A stretch of DNA of 64,000 nt from Tribonema minus (GCA_017506865.1 JAFCMP010000024.1:124001-188000); one strand, 5' to 3'. Counted from the stretch's first letter, positions 11,101-20,968 are shown. The notes: generated by a model from the sequence alone, not told the origin. Program-made: numbers and translations.

Positions 11101-12595
11101 GGAGGCGAAGACAGCAAATTTTGCAAAAAATCCGCCTAAAGGTGGAATACCTGCAAGAGAAAAAATTACAAGAATTGTTGTTAATCCTAATGTAAGGTTA
11201 GTTTTTCCCCATATTACCAAATCTGTTAAATATAAAGTAATACCATTTTTGTTTGCGTACTACCGCCCTGAGCCCAGCACCACCCCTCCAGGGGTATGGG
11301 GACGAGCTGAGGCAACTTGTTGAGAATTTTATTCTTTTTCTGCGTCATACAGAAGATGAGCCGCGTGAACATGTCGAGGTACTACCGAGCCTGAGCTGAG
11401 AGCCATTCCGGGAAATGGCGATGACGTGAGGCAGTTATCGAATGTTTTTACTCTCGGCTTTTGTGCGTATTTGTGATTGTTTTGAATGTTTACACAGGAA
11501 AATTTTGGGCGCGCATGTTTTTTGATGTGGTGCTTGGTGTACTCCATGTAGCCATATCTTGAACTTCAATGCTAGCGCAGAGCGTGTTTGCAGCTGTGCA
11601 TTCGCACCCGGTGAACGCGATCGTTTCGGGAGTGCGCCCTTGCCCGCCGCTGATGCTTCCAGTGCGCTAGACTTGTGGAGGTTCACGTGCGCTAGCGTCA
11701 TCTCCGCCGCCCTCTGGTGGTGACGTTGGTGCTGGATTTGTGCTTCTGAAGCTACAGAGCAGGCACCGCCAAGCCTGTTAGCACCGACCACGCCATCATT
11801 TGGGCACAAAAGTGGCTCTACCGCTAGCCCTGTGGAGGCCTGCCTGGTGTGCAGATCGCGTCATATTGCTGTGCTGCTGTCTTTCGTATGCGTCGTACGA
11901 CCGCCAAGCTGCGTTTCACGCGCACATGCGCATAAATGGATTTGAGGGTCAAGCGCTAGGCACTATGGGCCTGGCGATGCGGACATCTCCCGCCACGCAT
12001 ACCACAGAGACTTGGTACTTACGTTTGAAGAGTAAGCATGTACATCATGATGCTTTCTGCGAGAAGGCACGCATGTCACGATTTTCTGACCCTGAGGAAT
12101 ATGGTACCTGTTTGTGGTATCTTCATGAGACGGTTCACCTGTTGCTACGCGCCGCAGGTCATCCTGGCGCCATGTCATCGCTGGTCGCTGAACTGGAACG
12201 TGGAACTACAGCAACTTCAACAGCGCCAAGCTACAAGTAACACCTATACTTTAAAGTATTTATCTAGAAATGTGAAAAACCTGAAGCGGACTGTGCAGCA
12301 GGATTTGTACGCTTCTTGACCAAACTTGTTGCATGTTCCCCTTTCAGCGTTGTACGCTTCTTGACCACACTTGTCGTGTGTTCCCTTTTCGTGTGACTGC
12401 ACGCCTGTTGCCACACGGCCACAGGTCATCTTTGCGGACGGCACCTTCACGGATGGCAGCACCCTAGAGCTGAGCGCTGACGGCCCGCTGCGCGAGCCCT
12501 ACGCCGTCTACGCGCAGGGCTGCACGCACTGGACGCACTGGGCCATCATCCTAGAGGAGGCGCTGGTGCAGATGGGGCTCGCACGTGCGGAGTGA
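2191..12595 (+). CDS. PLP-dependent methionine gamma-lyase / 'aluminium resistance' family enzyme, probably plastid-targeted
   Basis: Nine exons join in phase to 495 codons: 2191-2371, 2577-2704, 3624-3938, 4978-5141, 6319-6464, 8329-8412, 9911-10113, 10789-10884, 12425-12595 (TGA). The core matches the Met_gamma_lyase family (COG4100, bacterial YnbB-like), a fold-type I PLP enzyme. Seen are GYGHGDIGRDTLD, SGTHAIACALFGALRPGD and PYDTLDEVIG in exon 3, RSCGYQWR in exon 4, VDNCYGEFVE and the PLP-lysine segment SLIKNPG in exon 5, GGYIAG in exon 6, LYQGLF and LKGA in exon 7, TPGYGDE in exon 8, and LELSADGP in exon 9. The family is annotated as cystathionine beta-lyase-like; its true substrate is not settled. 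The start MRVCVCLCLAATAAGFAPRP looks like a signal peptide plus FAP-type transit cleavage site. An upstream in-frame GTG at 2179 was not used. Introns hold degenerate copies of exon edges, listed separately. Confidence 0.88.
3051..3560 (+). repeat. Three decayed acceptor-side copies of exon 3
   Basis: Exon 3 starts at 3624 with cag|GTCGGCAGCAGCATG and runs into GGCTACGGCCACGGCGACATC. Degenerate versions of the same acceptor plus about 50 exonic bases start near 3051, 3341 and 3502, all upstream of the true exon. The copy at 3502 is nearest to the original; the one at 3051 has lost its acceptor. None continues into the rest of exon 3, so they are not alternative full exons. Confidence 0.85.
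4050..4095 (+). repeat. Decayed donor-side copy of exon 3
   Basis: The last 40 bases of exon 3 (ending at 3938, CTCGCCGAG|gtatgt) recur here about 153 bp downstream as GACGGTCCCCTGCCGCCGGG through CTCGCCGAG|gtgagg, with a good donor. Confidence 0.85.
4786..4842 (+). repeat. Decayed acceptor-side copy of exon 4
   Basis: Exon 4 starts at 4978 with TTTGGGATCAGCTACTCCCA. The same first 50 bases, with substitutions, occur at 4786 after a gtcag acceptor. The copy then meets an in-frame TAA where exon 4 has GAT, so it cannot replace the true exon. Confidence 0.85.
5146..5660. repeat. Degenerate interstitial telomere-like TTAGGG tract in intron 4
   Basis: TTAGGG and close variants (TTAGGGTTAGGGCAAGG, GTAGGGTTAGGAT and so on) run for about 500 bp, interrupted by two copies of the exon 4 donor edge. 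The sense strand is G-rich here, the opposite orientation to the CCCTAA tracts that precede acceptors. Confidence 0.8.
5193..5588 (+). repeat. Two decayed donor-side copies of exon 4
   Basis: The end of exon 4 (GCAGCGGTCGTGCGGCTACC through GAGATAGAGAG|gt, donor at 5142) recurs at about 5193-5252 and 5515-5588, each followed by a usable gtgcg donor. The intervening intron is filled by degenerate TTAGGG repeats. Confidence 0.85.
6465..6745 (+). repeat. About 105-bp tandem repeat, three copies, starting at the exon 5 donor
   Basis: Immediately after the exon 5 donor (6464|gtgggt) a unit beginning TGCCTTGGCGCTGAGCATTG recurs at about 6563 and 6655 as GGCCTTGGCACTGAGC. Each copy holds a GACGCT(A/C)A(A/C)GTGTGCGT core and a GTTGA..TTTGGCGTAAT end. 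This is a clean example of tandem growth of an intron from its donor side. Confidence 0.85.
7941..8172 (+). repeat. Two decayed acceptor-side copies of exon 6
   Basis: Exon 6 (84 nt, 8329-8412) is entered through TGTTGTGATGCCCTCCAGGC and continues GGTACCATAG. Weaker versions of this acceptor context occur near 7941 (GCGATGCGCTCCATGCGGTACC) and 8143 (GTGACGCCCTCCGGGCGGTACA), about 170-200 bp apart. Confidence 0.7.
9484..9700 (+). repeat. Intron 6 repeats: telomere-like tract and duplicated 35-mer
   Basis: A CCCTAACCC-type tract lies at about 9513-9564. It sits between two copies of the segment TTCGACGTACGCCATGCAAT, at about 9486 and 9664. No coding potential was recognised here. Confidence 0.6.
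10955..11432 (+). repeat. Three decayed donor-side copies of exon 8
   Basis: Exon 8 ends GCGTACTACCGGCCCGAGCC ... GGGGATGAG|gtgaga (10884). Degenerate copies with donor-like ends follow at about 10960-11012, 11255-11312 and 11380-11430. Each is truncated 5' at about the GCGTACTA point, that is, only the last 50 or so exonic bases are copied. Confidence 0.88.
12152..12190 (+). repeat. Decayed acceptor-side copy of exon 9
   Basis: GCCGCAG|GTCATC followed by diverged sequence at 12157 resembles the true exon 9 entry at 12425 (CCACAG|GTCATCTTTGCGG). It is short and imperfect, so less certain than the other copies. Confidence 0.5.
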
Positions 12596-13375
12596 CACGG
12601 GGACATTGTTTCTCATACGCAGCGCTGGTGATGCTATTGGACTTTTTCAATAACAGCAAGCCAGCGAGCACTGCCTCTCAAGCATCGTGTGGTGATGGAA
12701 GTTGGATGCGATCACAAAGCTGCGCGTGTTTGACGCACTGGGCCATCAACCTAGAGGGGGCGCTGGTGCAGATGGGGCTCGCACGTGCGGAGTGACACAG
12801 GGCATTCTTTGTTGTACGCAGTGCTGGGTGATAATGAATTTGTTTTAATGACAGCGAGCACTCCCTCTCGAGCCGCTTCTGGCGATGGAGAAGTTGCTTG
12901 CATTGATAAAGCTGCGCGCACAGGACGCACTGGGCAATTATCCTAGAGGAGGCGCTAATGCAGATGGGGCTTGCGCGTGCAGTGTGACACGGTGCACTCC
13001 TTCACGTACGCAGCGCTGAGCGACATAATGGTATTTGTTTCAATGACAGCGAGCCAGCGAACACAGCGCTGCTGTTGAAGATGTTGATGGCAATGACAAA
13101 GCTGCGCGAACAGGACGCACTGGGTGATCATCCTAGAGGAGGCGCTGACGCAGATGGGGCTCGCACGTGCAGAGTGACACGGGGGCATTGTTTCTCGTCC
13201 GCAGCGCTGGCCGATGATGAATTTTGTTTCAACGACAGCGAGCCAGCGAGCACTGCCTCTCAAGCAGCGCGCGCTGTTAGAGACGTTGATTGCAATGACA
13301 AAGCTGCGGAAACGTGACGCCCTGGGCCAGAAATCTTTAGGAGGCGTCTTGTGCGCGCAAAATGACCCAGGCGCA
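12596..13375 (+). repeat. Four decayed tandem copies of the gene's 3' end
   Basis: The last about 65 coding bases of exon 9 (GACGCACTGGGCCATCATCC through the GTGCGGAG-TGA stop and ACACGG) recur after the true stop at about 12733-12800, 12925-12990, 13113-13182 and 13310-13372. Stop positions are spaced about 189-201 bp. Divergence tends to increase with distance. The copies keep the stop codon and 3' flank, so the same duplication process acts on a terminal exon where no splice donor exists. Confidence 0.9.
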
Positions 13376-13677
13376 GTGCTTTGATGATGATTTGTTCAGA
13401 CATTCGCCGTTCGGCGGCCACGGCGTTCGGCGGGGACGTTACGCAACCACGCTTGCCCTCCTATAGAAGTACACACTTGGTCGTCATTAAGACACTTTCA
13501 GACTGCCACACGACATATAGATTCCGTACAGCAAGCTTCAAGTTGGATACCATTCATCTGGGCTTTTTCGCGCCCTGAGCGAGAATTGATAAAAAGTACG
13601 TATGGACTTGTATTTATAAAGGCCCAAGGGAGGCCGGGTTGCCTATGCAATCGAAAAGCTTGCGTCAACGCAGCAGC
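13376..13677. other. Intergenic, downstream flank of the retrotransposon
   Basis: No gene seen. CTTGCCCTCCTATAGAAGTA at 13452 and ATAAAAAGTAC at about 13590 resemble sequence at 18002-18045 on the other side of the element in the same orientation. These may be remnants of flanking repeats, but the match is short. Confidence 0.35.
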
Positions 13678-15489
13678 CTAGTCTGCGCTGTGCCCTAGGA
13701 GTTTGGATACCGGCGCCGAAACACAGCCCAGCATTCGCGCTCCACGTGTGTATGCCATGATGCGCTCCGCCAACTCCCGCGCCAGCGATATGCTCAGCTC
13801 AATGTGGATCTGACGCTTAGCTAACCCGGCCTTGCGTAACACATCTGCCTTCCCCCCCCCTGAGCACAGTGCTGAGTGCATTGCCAACTCCTTAACAAAA
13901 AGGCTTGTCTGCTTGCCCAGCCGTCCGTACGACTCCTGCGCGAATGGCACAAAAGCCCAAGATGACGTCAAGGTGCCGGTGTGGTGCTTGACCTTCGCGT
14001 CCTCCCCCACCCCAGCAGCATAGCCGTCCGTGTTCGAGGCATTTGTTTTGCCTGTCAGGTACGAGCTCGCTGTGGGCGCGCGCACACTTGTGTCTAGCAC
14101 TATTCCCTTGTTACGGTATGCACTGCTAAAGTGCAGACACCCTGGGTCAACGACTGTGTCCGCCCGATACCCCGGTACCTTGAAGACGCTAGCGTCCTCA
14201 TTGCGGACAATAGAGACATGGTGCTGTCTCAAGATGCGCTGTAGGCACCGCTTTTGGGCAGTGTGTGTCGCGTTGTGCCCCCGTATGTGCTGGCTGGGGC
14301 AGCTGATCGCATGCGTGGAGGTGGGGCTCACGTCACTGCACCGCCATGGGCACACCTCGCCCTGTATGCCCCACCCGTCTATAAAGATCGCAACCTCGTG
14401 GCTGCTGCCATACTGGACATGGGCGCCGCACCCGGGCGGTCATTGGCAGCGGGTGGCACGCTCATCCACGCCATTGCCCCGGACGCACGCTGGCTGCGCA
14501 GCTGCGCCAGGACCCGCGCGCTAGCCTGTTGGCGGCGGCGGCTGGTGTCACGCGAGTCACCAATAAGTGTAGCCTGCGTCGGCTTGCCCACGGCACCAGC
14601 CGAGGCAGCCTCTAGGTCCTCCACCAGGCAGTCCTCGTATTGACGTCGAAGAACATTTGAAAGGCCAGCTTGTAGTCCGTGCGTGAAGTGACCGCGCCGG
14701 CGGCGGGGCACTACCTTCCTGCAGATCTCGTCAGCATAGGCCTCCCAGTCGTCGTCGTCGTCCTCCTGCCCGCCGCTGCAGCTGCTTTCTTCCGCGCTAG
14801 TTTGTGTTTTAGCAGGATCCGCTCCGCTCATCCGCGACCCTGAAAGCCAAGAAGCAACCGAGGCCCTTGTCCAGTAGTAAAGTCTCCAGGGCAGAACTGA
14901 TATTGAGGTTGGGTTATGCCATGCTGTAGCCCTATGTCAGGGGCATCTGCTGACTACTCACTTGTTGAAGTTGATATTGATCCTGATGTGATATTGAACT
15001 TCAACGGTGATATTCAAACTTCAACTTCATGCCCACTTCAACTGTCATGTCACTGCTCAACGTGCAATGGCACGGCTCCACCCATCTCAACTTCAACCAC
15101 CAAGACCTCTTCTGGTGCGTCTGAGTGAGGCCAACAACCTACTATTATCTAACTTCAACAGAGGGTCTTGACTGACCTCACTATAGCATAAGTGCTCGGT
15201 TGCTTTTTGGGTTTCAGGGTCGCGGATGGGCGGAGCGGATCCTGGGCGTGGAAGAGGCAGCCGCGGCAGCGGCTTGAGGGCCAGGTACGGTCGCCGCCGC
15301 AGCGGCCGCCTCGGCGCCAGGCACAATGCCGTGGGTGTGTGGGGCTGGCTCAGTGGTCCCCGTCTCGGTGACGGCAGTTGCGGCGTAGATCGCTTGCACC
15401 GCAGTGGGGAGCGTCGACGCTGCGGCCGTCGTATCTGCTGCCCACCGTAGCAACGATGCTGGGAGCTGCTCGGCCTCAGCTGTGCGTGA
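13678..15489 (-). pseudogene. C-terminal part of the retroelement: zinc finger and nuclease-like domain, disrupted
   Basis: This continues the RT protein after the premature stop. Pieces are 15489-15226, then an insertion, 14831-14382 (acidic linker EESSCSGGQEDDDDDWEAY), and 14410-13678 in another frame. In the last piece a CCHC finger (CPWRC ... H.ISC) and RGHN are followed by YRADTVVDPG, then IVLDTSV and FVPFAQESYGRLG. The RAD ... LD pattern with a downstream conserved FVPF block recalls the restriction-like nuclease of R2/CRE elements and C-termini often seen on plant and algal RT proteins. A one-base shift lies where MAAATRLRSL would otherwise continue as HEVAIFIDGWG (about 14360-14400). 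It ends at TAG 13680-13678. Confidence 0.7.
14814..15243. repeat. Insertion with 49-bp terminal inverted repeats inside the retroelement
   Basis: 14814-14862 and 15195-15243 are inverted repeats with 46 of 49 positions matching; arms begin AGGATCCGCTCCGC and end AAGCAACCGAG. The 332-bp interior has CTTCAAC/GTTGAAG words (14965-15100) like local introns and no ORF of note. It interrupts the retroelement reading frame. It could be a small non-autonomous TIR element, an introner-like intron, or a fold-back duplication of a piece of the ORF; no target duplication was identified. Confidence 0.75.
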
Positions 15490-18000
15490 TTATTCGCCGC
15501 CATCAGCTGTCAGCGCTCGCGTAGAGCGTCGCACGGCCTCGATGATTGGCGGTAGTCCCTGGTCCTCGCGTATTGCGCATGAGTGCTGCGCGAACCAGGT
15601 GACTGCGCCGTGTTCGTCAGTGCCGAGTCTCAGGGCCCCTGCTGCCACAGTGGCATGAATTATTGCAGGCCGCAGTGTTGTGCATGCCTGGGCCGTGTAT
15701 GCGGCTGGTGCCAGTAGCCCCAAAAGCGGCATGCCCAGACCGCCTCGTCGCTCCGGCAACCGTGACGCCCGCAGTGGCACTGCGATGTCCGTGAGTTCTG
15801 GCGGGCCCAAGCGCGGCAATACCAGCACGCTGCCACTGCTGGCTTCCTCATTGTCACCAGCAGTGCAGGCGGCCAGCAGGTGTGACTTCATGACTGCCGC
15901 GGTAGCGCAGCCGTGCAGGTGCAGCATGCGTCCAAGCGTCCATGCACAGAACCCGTCAAATGCGTGCAGCCATGTCTCACTCAAAGCCGTGTCAACGACC
16001 CGAGCTAAGAAGCCCATGCGCTTCGTCAGTGACCTGCGCAGAATGAACTGTGCTGCCTGTAGGGGATGCCGCGCCATTCCAGCTAGCTGCCACGACAATC
16101 GCCATGTCCCTGCGTCAACAAGATGCTTGCTCATGGCAGCATGCACATAGGCTGGGTGTCCTACCCGTACCCCGACCGACGTAAAGCCCTGACTGGATTC
16201 TGGCATGGTGGCGTGTACAAACGGTATGTCAAGGGCGCGCAGGCGTGCTCTGGCCGCTTCATCAAACACTGTGCCGCGCATGGCGATGGCCAGCGACTTG
16301 TCTGGTCGAACGCGTAGGCCCCCTGCCGCAAGCCGACGGATCACCTCTGCCACCCCAGCGGCCGCTGCATCGTCGAAGTAGGCAGCTTGCAGCACGTTGA
16401 GGTCATCCAGGAAAGCGCAGTGCGGGGCTGGCGGTTCCGCTGTGCTGTGGCCGTAGGCCGGCATACTGCCGGGCGTCGCATTCACTCCATCAGGGTAGAA
16501 GAGTAGGAAGGCCGCTGCCACTGCAAAGTACAGCGGCCCTAGAGGGTCCCCTTGCTGGCACCCTAAGTGGGAGCAGATAATGCGAGCTTCACCGTTCACC
16601 TCCACTCGCATCTCTGGGGCAGTGTCACCACAGTATACGGACTCAAAGTGCGGGAGCAGCTCCGGACAGAAGAGCATAAGTCCCCGCACAATGGCGGCGC
16701 GATCCACACTGTTAAATGCGTTCTCACAGTCCAGCTGGATTGTGGTGCCATACAGCTCGTGCCACACGCGCGCGCGCGCTGCCACATGCTCAACGCCAGA
16801 CCGGTATCCTACGCCAAACTGCGACATGGAGGCCAGCAGCCCCGATATTTTGCCCTTGACACTCCGTGCCGCTGTGGACCCGAGGAGTCTGCGCCAGACA
16901 CTGGAGCAGGCGATCGGACGCCGCTTCTGTCCTATGCCTGAGAGGGCCGCGGCGCGGAGAAGCCGTTGCGATTGCTCCGGCAGCACTTCGGGCTCAACAA
17001 GCAGCGTCGTGAACACCTTGGCCAGGTGATGGGCGAATGCCGGTTCCATCACATCCGATTCTGAATCACCAGCTAGTCCTGGCGAGGCACTGCCCACGGG
17101 GCGGGTGGCTGCTTTCACTGGTGCACCAGGCCCAGCGGCCATCAAGAGGTGTTCATAGCGTAGGCCGTCCAGCCCTCCTGCCTTCCCCGCCCCTGCTGCG
17201 GACAAGGTCGACAGTATGTCTGTCGCCTCCACCTCGAGGCGCCGTCCGGCTGCGCTGGCAGCATCCTCAGGCCTATCGCTGCGATCATGCGCCTGACCCG
17301 ATTCGAAGACGGGACTGCCGCTGCCAGCGGGCCCGGCGGTCGTTGCCACCCCTGCGCCGTGCAAGCAGTGCCGCCGGGCGTATACCAGGCCGCGCACTTG
17401 CTCCATTGGCGTATCGACTACCCCGGGCCGGGTGCCAGTTTCAGGGTGCTTTGCTGCCAGCACCTGTGCCGTGACCTCGTCTGCTGGGGCGCATGCTTCA
17501 CGCGCCTCTAGTCGTGCGGCAGCCAGGCCTACCCCCCGTCGCTTGCCTGAGAGGGCAGCGCATGCTGTTTGCTGCCTGGAGTCAGCCTCCGTCCAGTCGG
17601 CATCGAAGTTCGTTTGTGCCGACGCCGTAGCTGCGTTGTTTGGTTTGGGGGCCCGCAGCGCCGCTGCTGCTGACAGCGTCTTTCTCAGTAGCTCCGCAAA
17701 GTCGCCAGACAGCAACGCTGCCAGCCGGGCCGCAGGCGGCATACCGGTTCCCTCCGGTTGCCTACCAAAGGCCATTGCTGCTAGCAGGTGCAGCAGCCTG
17801 TAGCCGCGCTGCACTAGAGTCTGAGAAACCTGATGAGCAAACGCCCCGGCACTATGGTGGAGGCGCACCCGTGCCGCCTCACGTGCACTGTCTGTGGCGT
17901 CCGCCAGTAGTCGTGTGGCGTGCTCCACTAGCCGTGCCCACTGGGTGCACTGCAGCTGAGTGCGGAAGGGGTTGGCAGTCGTGGTGAACCGTAGCAGCAT
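15490..18000 (-). pseudogene. Reverse transcriptase ORF (836 aa, ends at a premature TAA)
   Basis: The ORF starts MLLRFTTTANPF. RT motifs appear in order: DGLRYEHLLMA (motif 1/2 region), a fingers segment FGVGYRSGVEHVAARA, catalytic motif A in QLDCENAFNSVDRAAIVRG, motif B in GCQQGDPLGPLYFAVA, motif C as FLDDLNVL (the Y/F-x-D-D catalytic pair) and motif D-like GLRVRPDKSLAIAM. The thumb and connection follow to about residue 836. The frame continues past the TAA at 15490 with coherent protein sequence (EQLPASLLRWAADT...) down to 15226, so the stop is a mutation within a longer protein. The catalytic residues look intact, which suggests recent activity or capture. The role was target-primed reverse transcription of its own RNA. 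Confidence 0.85.
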
Positions 18001-19622
18001 AATAAAAAGTACACACTTGCCCTCCTATCTATAGGAGTACATACATACTAGTACTACACCAGCTGCTCGTTAGCACCGAGAGGTGCGGCAGCGCTTGCGG
18101 TGGCGCTGATGGTGGCGAGGGTGCATCAGGCAGCTAGGGGATGGAGATGCTGGCTCTGACTGTGAGCAGGAGCTGCGGAGTCGCGTGTGGTGAGGATACG
18201 GCTTTGGGCAGCAGCAGGGGATATTGGAACATGGGGATGCGGATAGCATCAGGGCACACTGTAGATCGTTTGCTTGAACACGCAAGAAAGAGAACCTCGG
18301 CCAGGCACGTCAGCGGCGTGCTTAGGCAAGGAATCGAGGACCGGGCGCCTCTGGCCCAAATGTATACTAGAGGCATAACCGCGGTCCTCCGGCGTTTTCG
18401 CTCAAGAGATGGAGACATCGGCTACGATAGGTGTGGCTCAGACTTGGTGCCGCTGTGTCTACCACCCATGAGTCTAGTACAAGCCTGCAACGCAGGGCTC
18501 TAAGGGGCCGTCCGATTTTAGTTTTTTGCAATCTTGTCCAACGCATCAAGCCCACCTTGGGGCTGCTATAAATACAAGATCATAAGTACATACATACATG
18601 CATGCGCTGCGCGCCGCAGCGCACTGCCTCTCAGCATTCGGTTCGGTCACAATGTCAACGATGTGGTTGCAAGATCCGCTGAATGTCGGCATACCTTGCT
18701 TGCTTTGTTCCGTGTGCGTACTTGTGCGCGATCCGGATGCACTGCAGCTTCGTCTTCACTGCAGGTATTGTCTGAAATCACAACAGACTAATATGCATGC
18801 AACTTGAAGCGCACTGTCGAGCACGTGCAGTTTGCACCAAATTCCTCCTGTGTCTTGCCTCAAGCATTCTGTCATTTTGGCGTGCTTGGCTTTTCGATTA
18901 GCGCATTGTGATGCTGCATAAGAAGAGAGTGTTCCATGAAAAACCATCGTTCCAGACATTGAGCCAGGGCAGTAATTGACATGCTGGCAGGCGGCACCGT
19001 TCATATCAGCTGGGGATATTCATGCATGCATGCGGTATTGCAAGCACAACATGCATGCGGTGTGACAAGCACAACACAGCTGCCAGAGCTCTGAGCACAT
19101 GATTTTTTTGGGTGGTATTGACATATTCAACAGCTGTATACACAAGCGCTTGTGGTGGATATGGTAGCAAGCCTTGAGGCCGCTACCGTGGTAGTACCTG
19201 ATCAAAAGGTTTTAGCGACGTCCTGTTGGTGCCTGCTGCTGAACCGGAGGACCGAATAGAAGTATCTCCACCAATGCCTTCTGGCAAGCAGTTCAACTCA
19301 GAAAATGGCAAAACGTAGGTACACTGCTATCGGTCGCTGCAGCACTTCCTTGTGCCAAAGCCTCAACTTGCAACTTCAACGCTCGCAGCACAGAGGAGTG
19401 CCGCACATTCGTTATTGCCAACAACATCTGTACAGGGGCTGTCATCCTGCGCAGCGCCGCCGCACTCAGCGTTGCAGCGCGCGCATCAGTTTACAGCATT
19501 GCGCTTACTTGGGTGCGCAGCATACATACATACTGTTAACCACCGTCAGACTTGCTGGGGCATGTAGGAGAGGACCTGCTGCGGGCACGAAAAAGTCCTC
19601 CATGAGCTCGAGAAACCGATGC
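18001..19622. other. Intergenic region with no recognised gene
   Basis: An open frame at 18141-18503 (+) has no recognisable motif. CATGCATGC-rich short repeats lie at about 18590-18605 and 19020-19065. The stretch holds the 5' flank of the retroelement and the 3' flank of the minus-strand plastid protein gene. Confidence 0.5.
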
Positions 19623-20501
19623 CTAGAAAAGAGGGGCATCGTTCAGGTGCCTCTGGATGATGGCGTTGACGATGTTGATCATCTGCACGGCGAGGATAAT
19701 CTGCAGCACAGCAGTCACGGGCCCGGACCTGATGTCGAAGGCAAATGGGTTGCTGGCGCCAATCGGCGCTCGCCTGAGGCAGCGGACAAGTGGCACACAT
19801 ACATAAGTCACTCGGTTCACACGGCGGTATTCACATTAAGCGGAGCGTTTTTAGGTCATGTACAGAGAAGCCATACGCCGTGGAAGCGTGTTGTGTGCGC
19901 ATTGTGCTCTTTGATGTTTGCAGCTGACCGGCGGGTTCGAATGCATCGATCAAGTGACGCTTGTATCTGAGTTTGTTGGCACAACTTGAAGTATGGCGAC
20001 CCTGCTGCTCGGCACAAGTCGCTGATGCTGGATCACCTGCTGCATGGTACTACTAGTCGGTTACAGGCGGAAGGGAAATTGATTTTAACAAATTGATTTC
20101 AACACATCTACTCCTGGTGTCTCAACACATCTACTCCTGGTGTCTGACTACTGGCACTGAGCAGATTTGAAAAATTGACTCTGCCTTGGCTCTTGAGCAT
20201 TGCAGGATCAAACTTTTTGAAAGAGCCTTGTCACTACCGCTCAAGCTCACCTCGTGGACTTCTTGTTTGAGCCTGGAGGTGTCTGCTCTGCCGGCTGCCT
20301 GCCTCCAGCGGAGGGACTGTGCGGGGCCTCTGCTTCGTCAACTTGGGCCATCAGCGGCATCATCCGAGATCTGGGAGCGGTGGCGCAGGTCCTGAAGGTG
20401 ACGGGTACACTCGGTGCGAATGCGTTTGTCGGCGAGAGTGCGGTAGCCAGAAGAAGCACAGCTACGAAAAGCCTTGCGGCACCCGCACTGCTGTTCATCA
20501 T
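19623..20501 (-). CDS. Small plastid-targeted single-helix membrane protein, function unknown
   Basis: Two exons, 20501-20251 and 19773-19623, join in phase (ACGAG|gtgagc ... tgcctcag|GCG) to 133 aa ending in TAG. The N-terminus MMNSSAGAARLFVAVLLLAT then ALSPTNAFAPS is a clear signal peptide followed by an N-A-F-A-P transit-peptide cleavage motif, typical of four-membrane red-type plastids. An in-frame ATG 30 bases further upstream (20531) is possible, but the signal sequence fits better from 20501. After a Ser/Thr/Pro linker the mature part has one hydrophobic helix (VTAVLQIILAVQMINIVNAI) and a short LNDAPLF tail. It could be a small photosystem or LHC-like subunit, but I do not recognise the family. 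It is divergent from the light-harvesting gene at 20969, which fits shared light regulation. Confidence 0.75.
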
Positions 20502-20968
20502 GTTGTGTCTGGCAGCGCAGAAGGACTTCAAGCTGTTTCCTCTGCTATTTGGTCAGCACTCGCGGCGCTGGACCGAGGTGAAGAACACGATTCCGGCGGG
20601 CGTGTGGAACCTCAGTGAAGCCATTCATCTCGGTCCCTGCGGCTACCACCACAGGCCGCCAACACCCTGCACCATCTGTGCAAAATCAACGGCCGCCCCG
20701 AGAACTCGCCCGAGAACTGGACCTAGCAGATCGTGCGTTGTGAAAGCCTCGAGAGGCGAGGTACCTGTTCGTCCCCGAAGCTGCGCCGCAGGGACGCGAG
20801 CATGAGGTCGTCGACCACAGTACGCTCCCGGCTATGTACCGCAGCCCGCCAGGAACGGTGTCCGTCTGCGAGCCTTGTCGTTGTTTGCAGTTTTTCATCT
20901 GAGCTAACAACTGAAGTCACTCTCACTCCAGTCAGGCCCAGCCATCAGCAACCTCCCCCAGCCTAAAC
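20502..20968. promoter_or_regulatory. Bidirectional promoter region between two plastid-protein genes
   Basis: 467 bp separate the start codons of the minus-strand one-helix protein (20501) and the plus-strand light-harvesting protein (20969). Both encode plastid-targeted proteins, so co-regulation from a shared promoter is likely. No specific light-responsive element was identified. Confidence 0.45.

Larger units (their letters stand above)
13678..18000 (-). mobile_element. Decayed non-LTR retrotransposon (R2/CRE-like layout), reverse orientation
   Basis: One long coding unit runs from 18000 down to 13678: reverse transcriptase, then a CCHC finger, then a possible restriction-like endonuclease. 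It is broken by an in-frame TAA at 15490, by an insertion bounded by 49-bp inverted repeats (14814-15243) and by a frameshift near 14360-14380. RT followed by a C-terminal CCHC finger and nuclease is the layout of early-branching site-specific non-LTR elements. That assignment is an inference from layout and motifs. No poly-A tail or target-site duplication was identified with confidence. Confidence 0.75.

Noticed and set aside
18141-18503. 120-aa plus-strand ORF upstream of the retroelement
   Set aside because: A minus-strand frame of similar length overlaps it; neither has motifs, so it was not called as a gene.
19925-19945. tRNA-like GGGTTCGAAT motif
   Set aside because: No matching acceptor stem or anticodon arm around it; no tRNA was recognised in the window.
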